DNA from: JBARRS01 sp049644345
GTDB lineage: Bacteria; Actinomycetota; Thermoleophilia; Gaiellales; Gaiellaceae
Assembly: GCA_049644345.1 (NCBI GenBank)
Contig: JBARRS010000081.1
Span: 1-18,443, forward strand
Length of the DNA: 18,443 nt
Reading direction: 5' to 3'
Shown here piece after piece: positions 1 to 6,228 of the stretch (its first letter is position 1; every line of letters starts with the position of its first letter). Below the pieces are notes generated by a model that made no database searches, was not told the origin of the DNA, and worked only from the letters and a program-made list of their open reading frames with translations. Both the position numbers and the translations under genes were made by a program.

Positions 1-1529
1 CGGGCGAGCGCGACGAGCTGTCGCTGGCCCAGCGACAGGCGGGTGCCGCGCTCCTGCAGCTGCGTCTCGTAGCCGTCCTCGAGCCGAAGGATGAACTCGT
101 GCGCTCCGACCGCCTGCGCCGCGCGCACGACGTCCTCGGGCGAGGCGTCGGGACGTCCGAAGGCGATGTTCTCGGTCACCGTGCCGGCAAACAGGAATCC
201 CTCCTGGGGGACGATCCCGAGCTGACTGCGAAGCGAGGCTTGCGTCACGTCCCGCAGGTCTACAGCGTCGATCGTGATCCGGCCCTCGCGCGGGTCGTAG
301 AAGCGGGCCAGCAGCTTCGCGATCGTCGACTTGCCCGCGCCGGTGTGGCCGACGAGCGCGACGGTTGTGCCCGCGGGCACGTCGAGATCGAGGCCGTGCA
401 GGACCTCAGGGCCCGTGCCGTAGCCGAAGCGCACGCCCTCGAACCGCACGTTGCCTTGGACGTGGGGAAGCGGGCGCGCGGCGACTGCGTCGACGACCTC
501 GGGCTCCTCGTCGAGCACGTCCACGATCTTGTCGAGCGCCGCCGTGGCGGACAGGAATGTGTTGTAGAGCTGAGACAGCTGCTGTACGGGGTCGAAGAAG
601 TTCTGTACGTAGAGCATGAAGGCGAACAGTGTTCCGATTGTGACCTGTCCCTGGAAGTACAAGTGGCCGCCGTACCCGAGCACGACCGCGAGCGCGATCG
701 ACGAAAGCAGGTCGACGAACGGGAAGTAGAGCGCGTTCAGGACGACCGTCTCCATGTTCGACTCCCGATAGCGCTCGGCCACGTCGCGGAAGTGCTTGAT
801 GTTCCGGCGCTCGCGAGTGAATGCCTGCACCATGCGCATGCCCGCGATGTCCTCGGCGAGCGTCGCGGTGACGAGGCCAAGCCGTTCCCGCACGGCACCG
901 TAGGCGCGCGACGACCGGACGCGGAAGAGGACGGTGGCGAGGCTCAGGGCGGGGATGACGGCCAGCGTCGCGAGGGCGAGGCGCCAGTCGAGGTAGAAGA
1001 GGAGGATCGCCGTTCCCACGAGCGTGAGCGTGTTCTGCACAAGGCTCGTGACCCCGTCGGTGACGAGCTGGTCGATCGCCTCGACGTCGTTCGTCAGGCG
1101 GCTGATGATCACGCCGGCGCGGTTCCGTTCGAAGAATCCGAGCGAGAGCCGCTGCAGGTGCCCGAAGAGCTTGTTCCGAAGGTCGGCCAGGATGCGCTCC
1201 CCGACCCAGCCGGTGAGGTACGTCTGCACGTAGCTCATGCCCCAGTTCGCGAGCCCGGCGAGCAGGAAGGCTCCGACGATCCACCAGAGCTTGGCCAGGT
1301 CGTGGTGGCGGATGCCGTCGTCGACCGCATACTTGGACAGGAACGGCGGCGCGAGCGCCGTGGCGGTGGCTGCAAGCAGCGAGAAGACGGAGAGCGTGGT
1401 GCGCAGCCCGTAGGGCTTGGTCAGCCGCGCCAGCGTCCCGAGCCGCCGGCGCGTTCGGCGCCACGACCAGTCCTGGACGCTGGCGCCGCGCTCGCGCATC
1501 AGGTGGCCGCCCGGCTGCCAGACTCTCAC
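1..1529 (-). CDS. ABC exporter half-transporter, canonical-Walker subunit of a heterodimer (3' end missing)
   Basis: This is a fused membrane-ATPase half-transporter. It would pair with the product of the overlapping upstream gene to export an unknown substrate across the inner membrane. The GTG start at 1529 lies in a GTGA overlap with the upstream stop; a second possible start is Met11. The frame stays open for 509 codons and leaves the window inside the ATPase domain. Residues 40-330 form the membrane domain with several hydrophobic helices. Walker A is GHTGAGKST (394-402) and the Q-loop lies in VPQEGF (440-445). The signature reads LSLGQ (498-502) instead of LSGGQ. Walker B and the H-loop lie beyond the window edge. 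The altered signature matters because it should face the Walker motifs of the partner, which carry a degenerate acidic residue. The substrate cannot be told from the sequence; drug, lipid or peptide are all possible. Confidence 0.93.
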   Translation of the reverse strand, partial: MRVWQPGGHLMRERGASVQDWSWRRTRRRLGTLARLTKPYGLRTTLSVFSLLAATATALAPPFLSKYAVDDGIRHHDLAKLWWIVGAFLLAGLANWGMSYVQTYLTGWVGERILADLRNKLFGHLQRLSLGFFERNRAGVIISRLTNDVEAIDQLVTDGVTSLVQNTLTLVGTAILLFYLDWRLALATLAVIPALSLATVLFRVRSSRAYGAVRERLGLVTATLAEDIAGMRMVQAFTRERRNIKHFRDVAERYRESNMETVVLNALYFPFVDLLSSIALAVVLGYGGHLYFQGQVTIGTLFAFMLYVQNFFDPVQQLSQLYNTFLSATAALDKIVDVLDEEPEVVDAVAARPLPHVQGNVRFEGVRFGYGTGPEVLHGLDLDVPAGTTVALVGHTGAGKSTIAKLLARFYDPREGRITIDAVDLRDVTQASLRSQLGIVPQEGFLFAGTVTENIAFGRPDASPEDVVRAAQAVGAHEFILRLEDGYETQLQERGTRLSLGQRQLVALA

Positions 1530-3319
1530 GCGACCTCCTCGACCTCGGCGCGGGCCTCCACGGCGTCGGCGAACTGCCGCTCGAGCAGGCCGTGCTCGTA
1601 GATGTCGCGGTACACGTCGCTCGTCTCCAGCAGCTCGTCGTGCGTGCCGCGGGCGCAGATGCGGCCCGAGTCCACGACCACGATCTCGTCGGCGAGCGAG
1701 ATCGTCGAGAGGCGGTGGGCGATGATCAGCGTCGTCCGGCCCTTCATCGCCTCGCGCAGGCCGAGGCGGATCCTGGCCTCCGTGGTCGCGTCCACCGACG
1801 CGGTCGCGTCGTCCAGGATCAGGATGCGCGGGTCGACCGCGATCGCGCGCGCAATTGCGAGCCGCTGGCGCTGGCCCCCGGAGAGCGTGATCCCGCGCTC
1901 CCCGATCACGGTGTCGTAGCCCTGTGGCAGGCGCTCGATGAACTCGTGCGCCTGTGCGAGCCGCGCGGCGTGCTCCACTTCCTCGTCGGCGAGCCCGGGC
2001 GCGCCGAAGGTGATGTTCTCGCGGACGGTCGCCGAGAACAGGAACGTGTCCTGCGAGATCACGCCCATCGCGCTTCGCAGCGAGCGGAGCGTGACGTCGC
2101 GGACGTCAGCGCCGTCGATCGTGACGCGACCGGCGCTCACGTCGTAGAACCGCGGCACGAGCGAGGTGAGCGTCGTCTTCCCCGAGCCCGTATGGCCGAT
2201 CAGCGCGATCGTCCGTCCGGGCGGCACGTCGAGATCGACGTGCTCGAGCACGGGCCGTCCCGGCAGATACTCGAAGCTGACCTCCTCGAAGCGGATGTGG
2301 CCGCCGCCCGGCGGCAGCTCGAGGGCCCCCGGCCGGTCGGAGATCTCCTCCGGCTCGTCCATCACCTGGAAGATGCGCTCCCCGGAAGCCGTCGCCCGCT
2401 GTGCCTGCCCGATCCACATGCCGAGCGAGCGCAGCGGCGTCACGAGCATGCCGAGATAGAGGTTGAACGCGACGAAGCTGCCGACCGACAGCTGCCCGTG
2501 CGCGACCATCCGCGCTCCCACGAGCAGCACCGCGGCCTGCGCGACGAGCGGAACCCAGGAGATGAGCGGCACGTAGAGGGCGCGCTGCCGGTTGGCCTTG
2601 ATCGTCTGTTCGAAGACGGCCTCGGAGCGCACGCGGAACTTCCCTTCTTCCTGGGGCTCCTGCGCGAACGACTTGACGACGTGGACGCCGACGATGTTCT
2701 CCTCCGCGACGGTCGCCACGTCGGCGAGCTTTTGCTGAACGTCTCTAAGGGTCGGGTGGGCGACGTGGCTGTATCGGTACGCGAGCACGACGAGCACCGG
2801 AGTGATCGCGAGCGCGATCAGCGCCAGCTTCCACTCGAAGAAGAACAGCACTCCGGTCACGAAGACGACCGTGAGCACGTTCTGGAAGAAGAAGATCAGG
2901 CCGTAGCCGAGGAAGAAGCGGACGCCCTGGAGGTCGACGGTCGCCCGGGACATCAGCTGGCCGGTCTGGTGCCGGTCGTAGAAGCCGAACGAGAGCCGCA
3001 CGAGGTGGGCGTAGAGCCCCTGGCGCATGTCCATCTCGACCGCAAGCGCCTGCTTGCCGGAGATCAGCCGGCGGCCCAGCATCAGCCCCGCCCGCACGAC
3101 CCCGAGCCCGACGATCGCCCAGACGAACAGCCACAGCTTGTGCGTGTCGTGCGGCACGAGCGCGCCGTCGATCACGCGCTTGGTCAGCCAGATCAGCGCG
3201 ATCTGCGCCGCCTGCGAGCCGACGGCGAGGAAGATCGAGACGACGAGCGAGAGCTTGTAGGGCCGGAGGAATGACAGAAGTCGCGCAAAGGTCCGGCGAT
3301 ACGGTGGGCGTTCGGGCAC
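1526..3319 (-). CDS. ABC exporter half-transporter, degenerate-site subunit of a heterodimer
   Basis: A 597-residue half-transporter and first gene of a two-gene exporter operon. Six hydrophobic segments fill about residues 20-310. The ATPase domain follows, with Walker A GHTGSGKTT (375-383), signature LSGGQRQ (479-485), Walker B ILILDD (499-504) and an H-loop in IIAHRLST (532-539). The last Walker B residue is Asp504, where active exporters have the catalytic Glu. In known heterodimeric exporters such as TM287/288 this marks the degenerate site. I chose GTG at 3319 because a TAGATT hexamer ends 6 bases upstream, as at other genes here. A TTG at 3325 would touch that hexamer and adds only two residues. 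The stop shares GTGA with the next gene, so translation is probably coupled. The substrate is unknown. Confidence 0.93.
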   Translation of the reverse strand: MPERPPYRRTFARLLSFLRPYKLSLVVSIFLAVGSQAAQIALIWLTKRVIDGALVPHDTHKLWLFVWAIVGLGVVRAGLMLGRRLISGKQALAVEMDMRQGLYAHLVRLSFGFYDRHQTGQLMSRATVDLQGVRFFLGYGLIFFFQNVLTVVFVTGVLFFFEWKLALIALAITPVLVVLAYRYSHVAHPTLRDVQQKLADVATVAEENIVGVHVVKSFAQEPQEEGKFRVRSEAVFEQTIKANRQRALYVPLISWVPLVAQAAVLLVGARMVAHGQLSVGSFVAFNLYLGMLVTPLRSLGMWIGQAQRATASGERIFQVMDEPEEISDRPGALELPPGGGHIRFEEVSFEYLPGRPVLEHVDLDVPPGRTIALIGHTGSGKTTLTSLVPRFYDVSAGRVTIDGADVRDVTLRSLRSAMGVISQDTFLFSATVRENITFGAPGLADEEVEHAARLAQAHEFIERLPQGYDTVIGERGITLSGGQRQRLAIARAIAVDPRILILDDATASVDATTEARIRLGLREAMKGRTTLIIAHRLSTISLADEIVVVDSGRICARGTHDELLETSDVYRDIYEHGLLERQFADAVEARAEVEEVA

Positions 3320-3325
3320 CGTCAA

Positions 3326-3331
3326 AATCTA
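3326..3331 (-). promoter_or_regulatory. -10 box TAGATT for the ABC exporter operon
   Basis: On the minus strand TAGATT ends 6 bases before the GTG at 3319. This fits the TAGNNT-N6-9-start pattern seen across the window and predicts a leaderless transcript. I see no convincing -35 box. The 75-base gap between this operon and the VOC gene otherwise holds only a weak GC stem. Confidence 0.5.
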
Positions 3332-3400
3332 GCCGCCGTAGCTCTTGCCGTCTTGGCCGCCGAGGCGGAAACTTGTGGCGGCGTCCCGGGCGAGTGGCGC

Positions 3401-3760
3401 CTATTCGCGGTCGAGCCTGACTAGCTCGGCGCTTCCGAGCCCGAACGGACTTCCTTCCGAGTCACGGCAGATCGCCCAGCGCTTGCCGGGATGGATCACC
3501 GAGCCACCGAGCTCGACCACGCGCTCGAGGGCCTGCTCCAGGCTCGGGACCGCGAAGTAAGGGAGCGAGACCCGGTCGCCGGGGCCGGCCCCCCGCGGGT
3601 GGAGACCGAGCTGAGGGCCCTTGCCGTGAGTTTGCACGCCGATCCCCTCTCCCGAGACGCGTTCTTCGAGTTCGACGCCGAGGAGCGTCCTCCAGAAGCG
3701 CTGTGCCCGTTCGAGATCGTCTGCGGGAAACTCGATCAGGGTCAGCGGGGGCCCCGTCAT
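3401..3760 (-). CDS. VOC-superfamily (glyoxalase/bleomycin-resistance fold) protein
   Basis: A 119-residue, single-domain protein with the look of a vicinal-oxygen-chelate (VOC) fold. The N-terminus has the usual first strand and helix (IEFPADDLERAQRFWRTLLG, residues 9-28). A second half-repeat starts near residue 66 (SLPYFAVPSLEQALERV), and the C-terminus has the typical RDSEGSPFGL turn (99-108). VOC proteins usually dimerise and often bind a metal. Here the ligand set is not obvious, with no clear His or Glu at the first-strand position, so it may be non-enzymatic or bind a small molecule. The start ATG shares ATGA with the stop of the uracil-DNA glycosylase gene, making this the last gene of a three-gene operon. 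The substrate is unknown. Confidence 0.8.
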   Translation of the reverse strand: MTGPPLTLIEFPADDLERAQRFWRTLLGVELEERVSGEGIGVQTHGKGPQLGLHPRGAGPGDRVSLPYFAVPSLEQALERVVELGGSVIHPGKRWAICRDSEGSPFGLGSAELVRLDRE

Positions 3761-4371
3761 GTGGCGGAGCTTAGAGCCGCGAGCTCATCTCGGATCAGCG
3801 CCGCAGCGCGTGCCACGAGCTGCCGGTGTGCCGGGTCGTTCAGCCAGCCGCTCGCTCCGGAGGGATGAGGGAGGGGGATCGCGACCGCGTCGCCGTAGTC
3901 GAAGCGGCGGCCCACACACTCGCTGATGCTCTTCAGCCCCAACAGCTGCCTTGCCGCGAGTACCCCGACAGGGATGATCAGCCTCGGCTCGAGCAGCCGG
4001 AGCTCCCAGTCGCGCCAGAACGCGCAGAACTCCTGCTCGCGAGTCGTCGGCGTGCGGTCGCCCCGGCCCGACGGGTGCTTGCCCGGGTAGCAGCGCGTGA
4101 CCGATGCGCAGTAGAAGCTCGCGTAGAACTCGTCCTCGTCCATCTCGAGCCAACGGCGGAGCGTCCGCCCAGCCCGGCCGCGCCACGGACGACGCTCCTG
4201 GCCCTCGACGGCTCCGGGCGCCTGCCCGAACATGTACGCGCGCTGGCCCTCGTGACCGTGCACGACGGGCAGTGACTCGAGCGGGTAGCCGGCTTCTGCG
4301 CACGCGCGGCAGACGCGGTTGTCGCGCTGGAGCGAAGCGAGGGAACGGTACGCGGAGCGCCGTCGCGTCAA
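3757..4371 (-). CDS. Uracil-DNA glycosylase, Fe-S family 4/5 type
   Basis: A 204-residue DNA repair enzyme expected to cut uracil from DNA. Motif A is GQAPGAVEGQERRPWRGRAG (49-68), close to the GEAPG...GRPFVGRAG of family 4. The C-terminal motif is PLPHPSGASGWLN (167-179). Four cysteines, Cys21, Cys24, Cys94 and Cys116, occupy the spacing expected for the [4Fe-4S] cluster of families 4 and 5: a CxxC near the N-terminus, then a distant pair about 20 residues apart. Start TTG at 4371 overlaps the methyltransferase stop as TTGA; the stop overlaps the VOC start as ATGA. Family 4 fits better than family 5 by motif A. Involvement of the two neighbours in repair is not indicated by their sequences. 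Confidence 0.85.
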   Translation of the reverse strand: MTRRRSAYRSLASLQRDNRVCRACAEAGYPLESLPVVHGHEGQRAYMFGQAPGAVEGQERRPWRGRAGRTLRRWLEMDEDEFYASFYCASVTRCYPGKHPSGRGDRTPTTREQEFCAFWRDWELRLLEPRLIIPVGVLAARQLLGLKSISECVGRRFDYGDAVAIPLPHPSGASGWLNDPAHRQLVARAAALIRDELAALSSAT

Positions 4372-4958
4372 GGCGATGCGACGACCACGAACCAGCGACC
4401 CGCGAAGAGGACGTTGCCGCCGCCGAGCTCTTCCACAAGCTGGTCAGGCTCGAAGAAGCGCTTGTAGACCTGCCAGCGCGAGCCGTCCTCGAGCAGCCGT
4501 TCCTGCCAGCCGTCTCGCTCGACGCCGTCGTGGAACGCTGAGTCGACGACCAGGAGCTCCGGCGCGACGCGGCGAGCCTCGGAGAGGAACCGCATTCGCT
4601 CGTCGTCCTCGAGGTGGCCGTAGAAGTGACCCGTGGCGACGCGCTCGAAGGAGCCGTCCTCGAACGGAAGCTCGAGCGCGTCTCCGAGCACGAACTCGAC
4701 CACTGGTGCCTGCTCTCGTGCGACCACGAGCATGTTCTCGCTCTGGTCGAGCCCGACCACCTCGCCCGGGAGGTGCCGCGTGAAGAACCCCGTCCCGCAG
4801 GCGACGTCGAGCGTCCGCGCAGGTGGCAGCTCCTCGAGCGTCCGGAGCAGCGAGTCGAGCTCCGAGTCCCAGTCCGGACGGTCGCGGTCGGCGTAGAGCC
4901 CGACCCCGTGGAGCCAGTCGTCGTACTTGCGGGCGCGCCGGTCGTAGTAGACCTTCAC
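4368..4958 (-). CDS. Class I SAM-dependent methyltransferase
   Basis: A 196-residue protein with a Rossmann-fold methyltransferase core. The SAM-binding motif I is LDVACGTGFF (50-59), followed by the acidic residue of motif II (GLDQSENML, 69-77) and GDALELPFEDGSF (92-104), which matches the motif III-IV region of ubiE/type 11 methyltransferases. The N-terminus VYYDRRARKYDDWLHG is common in small-molecule methyltransferases of this group. The substrate is unknown. The start is GTG at 4958. An open frame extends much further upstream, but that part is the antisense shadow of ftcD. A TAGTCT hexamer ends 7 bases before the GTG, so the mRNA is probably leaderless. It heads the operon with the uracil-DNA glycosylase and VOC genes. 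Confidence 0.85.
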   Translation of the reverse strand: MKVYYDRRARKYDDWLHGVGLYADRDRPDWDSELDSLLRTLEELPPARTLDVACGTGFFTRHLPGEVVGLDQSENMLVVAREQAPVVEFVLGDALELPFEDGSFERVATGHFYGHLEDDERMRFLSEARRVAPELLVVDSAFHDGVERDGWQERLLEDGSRWQVYKRFFEPDQLVEELGGGNVLFAGRWFVVVASP

Positions 4959-4964
4959 GCTTCC

Positions 4965-4971
4965 TAGACTA
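4965..4971. promoter_or_regulatory. Bidirectional -10 element TAGACTA between divergent leaderless genes
   Basis: The two divergent GTG starts at 4958 (minus) and 4977 (plus) are separated by only 18 bases. Reading plus, TAGACT (4965-4970) ends 6 bases before ftcD. Reading minus, TAGTCT (4971-4966) ends 7 bases before the methyltransferase. The two boxes overlap by five base pairs, so one 7-bp element probably serves both directions and each transcript should start at or next to its start codon. Confidence 0.6.
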
Positions 4972-4976
4972 CGCGC

Positions 4977-5858
4977 GTGCCGCTGCCGCTCGAGTCGGTG
5001 CCGAACTTCTCGGAAGGGCGCGATGCGGAGACGATCGAAGCGCTGGCGACGGCGCTCGGCGCGTCGGCGAGGCTGCTCGACGTCCACTCGGACGCCGACC
5101 ACAACCGCTCTGTCTTCACGCTCGTTGGAGCGGAAGCCGAGCTTGTCGAGGCGCTGCTCGCCGGGATCTCGGTCGCGCGGGAGCGCATCGACGTCAGCCG
5201 CCACGAAGGAGCGCATCCGCGCATCGGCGCGGCCGACGTCGTCCCGCTCGTGCCCATCCGCCCTGGGGACATGGGACGGGCGCTCGCGACGGCGCTCGAG
5301 GTCGCCCGGCGCGTCGGCGACGAGCTCGCCCTGCCGGTCTTCCTCTACGGCGAGCTGGCGGGAGGTCGTGGGCCTGCATTCTTCCGGCGGGGCGGTCCGG
5401 AGGAGCTGCAACGCCGAATCGAGGCCGGCGAGCTCGCGCCGGACTTCGGCCCGCAGAGGCTCGATCCGAGTGCGGGCGGGGTGATCGTCGGTGCGCGCGG
5501 GCCTCTCGTCGCGTTCAACGTCAACCTGCGCGGCGAGCTCGGGGCGGCGCGCGAGATCGCCGCTCTCGTGCGGGAGAGCGGCGGCGGCTTCCCCGGCGTC
5601 CGCGCGCTCGGGCTCGACCTGGACCAGGCCGGCTGCGTGCAGGTGAGCATGAACGTCGAGGACTGGGAGGCTGCGGCTCTGCACGAGCTCGTCGAGCGGG
5701 TCGAAGCCGAGGCTGTGAAGCGTGGGGCGGAGGTGCTCGGCGCCGAGCTCGTCGGGCTGATGCCCGCCGGCGCTGCGGCCGCCGCCGCGGGCGCGGCGCT
5801 TCGGATCGACGGGTTCGATGCATCCCGCCTGCTCGAGCTGCGGCTGCTCGACACGTAG
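4977..5858 (+). CDS. ftcD: Glutamate formiminotransferase
   Basis: A 293-residue cytosolic enzyme expected to move the formimino group of N-formimino-L-glutamate to tetrahydrofolate, releasing glutamate. It is the last step of histidine degradation in the folate-dependent branch. The N-terminal domain shows VPNFSEGRD (8-16), DVHSDADHNRSVFTLVG (35-51) and the hallmark HEGAHPRIGAADVVPLVP (76-93), in which His80 matches the catalytic His of the mammalian enzyme. Later motifs are FLYG and FNVNLR, typical of the family. Length equals the transferase half of mammalian FTCD; the cyclodeaminase half is absent and is not encoded elsewhere in the window. Start is GTG, placed by the TAGACT box 6 bases upstream. 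It heads the hut cluster but is separated from hutH by a small gene and a separate promoter. Confidence 0.93.
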   Translation: MPLPLESVPNFSEGRDAETIEALATALGASARLLDVHSDADHNRSVFTLVGAEAELVEALLAGISVARERIDVSRHEGAHPRIGAADVVPLVPIRPGDMGRALATALEVARRVGDELALPVFLYGELAGGRGPAFFRRGGPEELQRRIEAGELAPDFGPQRLDPSAGGVIVGARGPLVAFNVNLRGELGAAREIAALVRESGGGFPGVRALGLDLDQAGCVQVSMNVEDWEAAALHELVERVEAEAVKRGAEVLGAELVGLMPAGAAAAAAGAALRIDGFDASRLLELRLLDT

Positions 5859-5921
5859 GAATTCACCAAATGCTTACGAAAGCAACCGGAAATCAACGTG
5901 GTTCGTACGTCTTATCTGCGG

Positions 5922-6101
5922 ATGGAAACGATCACGACCCTCCAGTCGCTTCTCGCGGAACTCGTCCGCGAGCGGCAGCAGCTGCGCGCGGACGCGGCCG
6001 ACGCGGAGGCCCTCGAGCGGAATCGCTGCGAGATCGTCCAGCGGCAGTGGGAGCTGGCGGAGGCGCTACTCGCCTGCTACCTCCCCGCTGCGGCTGCCTA
6101 A
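5922..6101 (+). CDS. Small helical hypothetical protein (59 aa)
   Basis: I do not recognise this gene. From ATG 5922 it encodes 59 residues; a GTG at 5898 would give 67. The sequence is almost wholly charged helix with regular heptad-like leucines (LLAELVRERQQLRADAADAE at 10-29, then LERNRCEIVQRQWELAEALL at 31-50), suggesting a short coiled coil or helical hairpin. Codon use is typical of its neighbours (GC at third positions), which supports coding. It lies between ftcD and hutH, after an unusually AT-rich 65-base stretch that probably holds its promoter. No Shine-Dalgarno is visible. Its stop overlaps the stop of a convergent 28-residue gene. A link to histidine metabolism is only positional. 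Confidence 0.6.
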   Translation: METITTLQSLLAELVRERQQLRADAADAEALERNRCEIVQRQWELAEALLACYLPAAAA

Positions 6102-6184
6102 CGCGCGATCAGGGCAGCGTCGACGAGACCGACGCCTGCCAGGGCGATCGCCGCGCCGCCGAACACGAGCGAGATCAGCCCCAT
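6098..6184 (-). CDS. Putative 28-residue single-helix membrane peptide
   Basis: A very short minus-strand reading frame, ATG 6184 to TAG 6098. The product begins MGLISLVFGGAAIALAGVGL and ends VDAALIAR. It is one continuous hydrophobic helix, rich in Gly and Ala, with Arg as the last residue, as expected for a tiny inner-membrane protein. A TACGCT hexamer ends 7 bases before the ATG, matching the leaderless-promoter spacing found elsewhere in this window. It fills most of the otherwise gene-free 127-base gap before hutH, and its stop overlaps that of the convergent 59-residue gene. Against it: the frame is short, and GC-rich DNA often gives hydrophobic Ala/Gly frames by chance. Confidence 0.42.
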   Translation of the reverse strand: MGLISLVFGGAAIALAGVGLVDAALIAR

Positions 6185-6191
6185 CACCCCG

Positions 6192-6197
6192 AGCGTA
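6192..6197 (-). promoter_or_regulatory. -10-like TACGCT ahead of the 28-residue gene
   Basis: On the minus strand TACGCT lies 7 bases before ATG 6184. It fits TANNNT but has C at the third position, unlike the TAGNNT boxes elsewhere, so the support is moderate to weak. Confidence 0.3.
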
Positions 6198-6215
6198 CCC
6201 GCGGAGGACGAGGGC

Positions 6216-6221
6216 TAGACT
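6216..6221 (+). promoter_or_regulatory. -10 box TAGACT for hutH
   Basis: TAGACT ends 7 bases before the hutH ATG, the same hexamer as at ftcD and the MBL gene. It would give hutH-hutU-hutI their own leaderless transcript, independent of ftcD. I see no -35 hexamer and no palindromic HutC-type operator next to it. Confidence 0.55.
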
Positions 6222-6228
6222 GGGCGCG

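Noticed and set aside
99..1601. Long plus-strand open frame opposite the ABC exporter genes
   Set aside because: It is the antisense shadow of the minus-strand ABC genes, with a composition rich in Arg, Glu, Asp and Val and no domain; the minus strand shows full Walker motifs.
1592..3274. 560-codon plus-strand open frame
   Set aside because: Antisense shadow of the ABC subunit; length is explained by GC-rich codon bias.
3356..3382. GCCGCC/GGCGGC inverted repeat between the VOC gene and the ABC operon as a terminator
   Set aside because: The stem is short, has a 15-base loop and lacks a T tract on the minus strand; such GC repeats are common in this composition.
4959..5684. Upstream part of the methyltransferase reading frame on the minus strand
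   Set aside because: It would make a 438-residue protein, but this part is antisense to ftcD and the methyltransferase fold starts at GTG 4958.
5818..6228. Upstream extension of the hutH frame
   Set aside because: It overlaps the ftcD end and the 59-residue gene and has no HAL homology; the family N-terminus and promoter spacing place the start at 6229.
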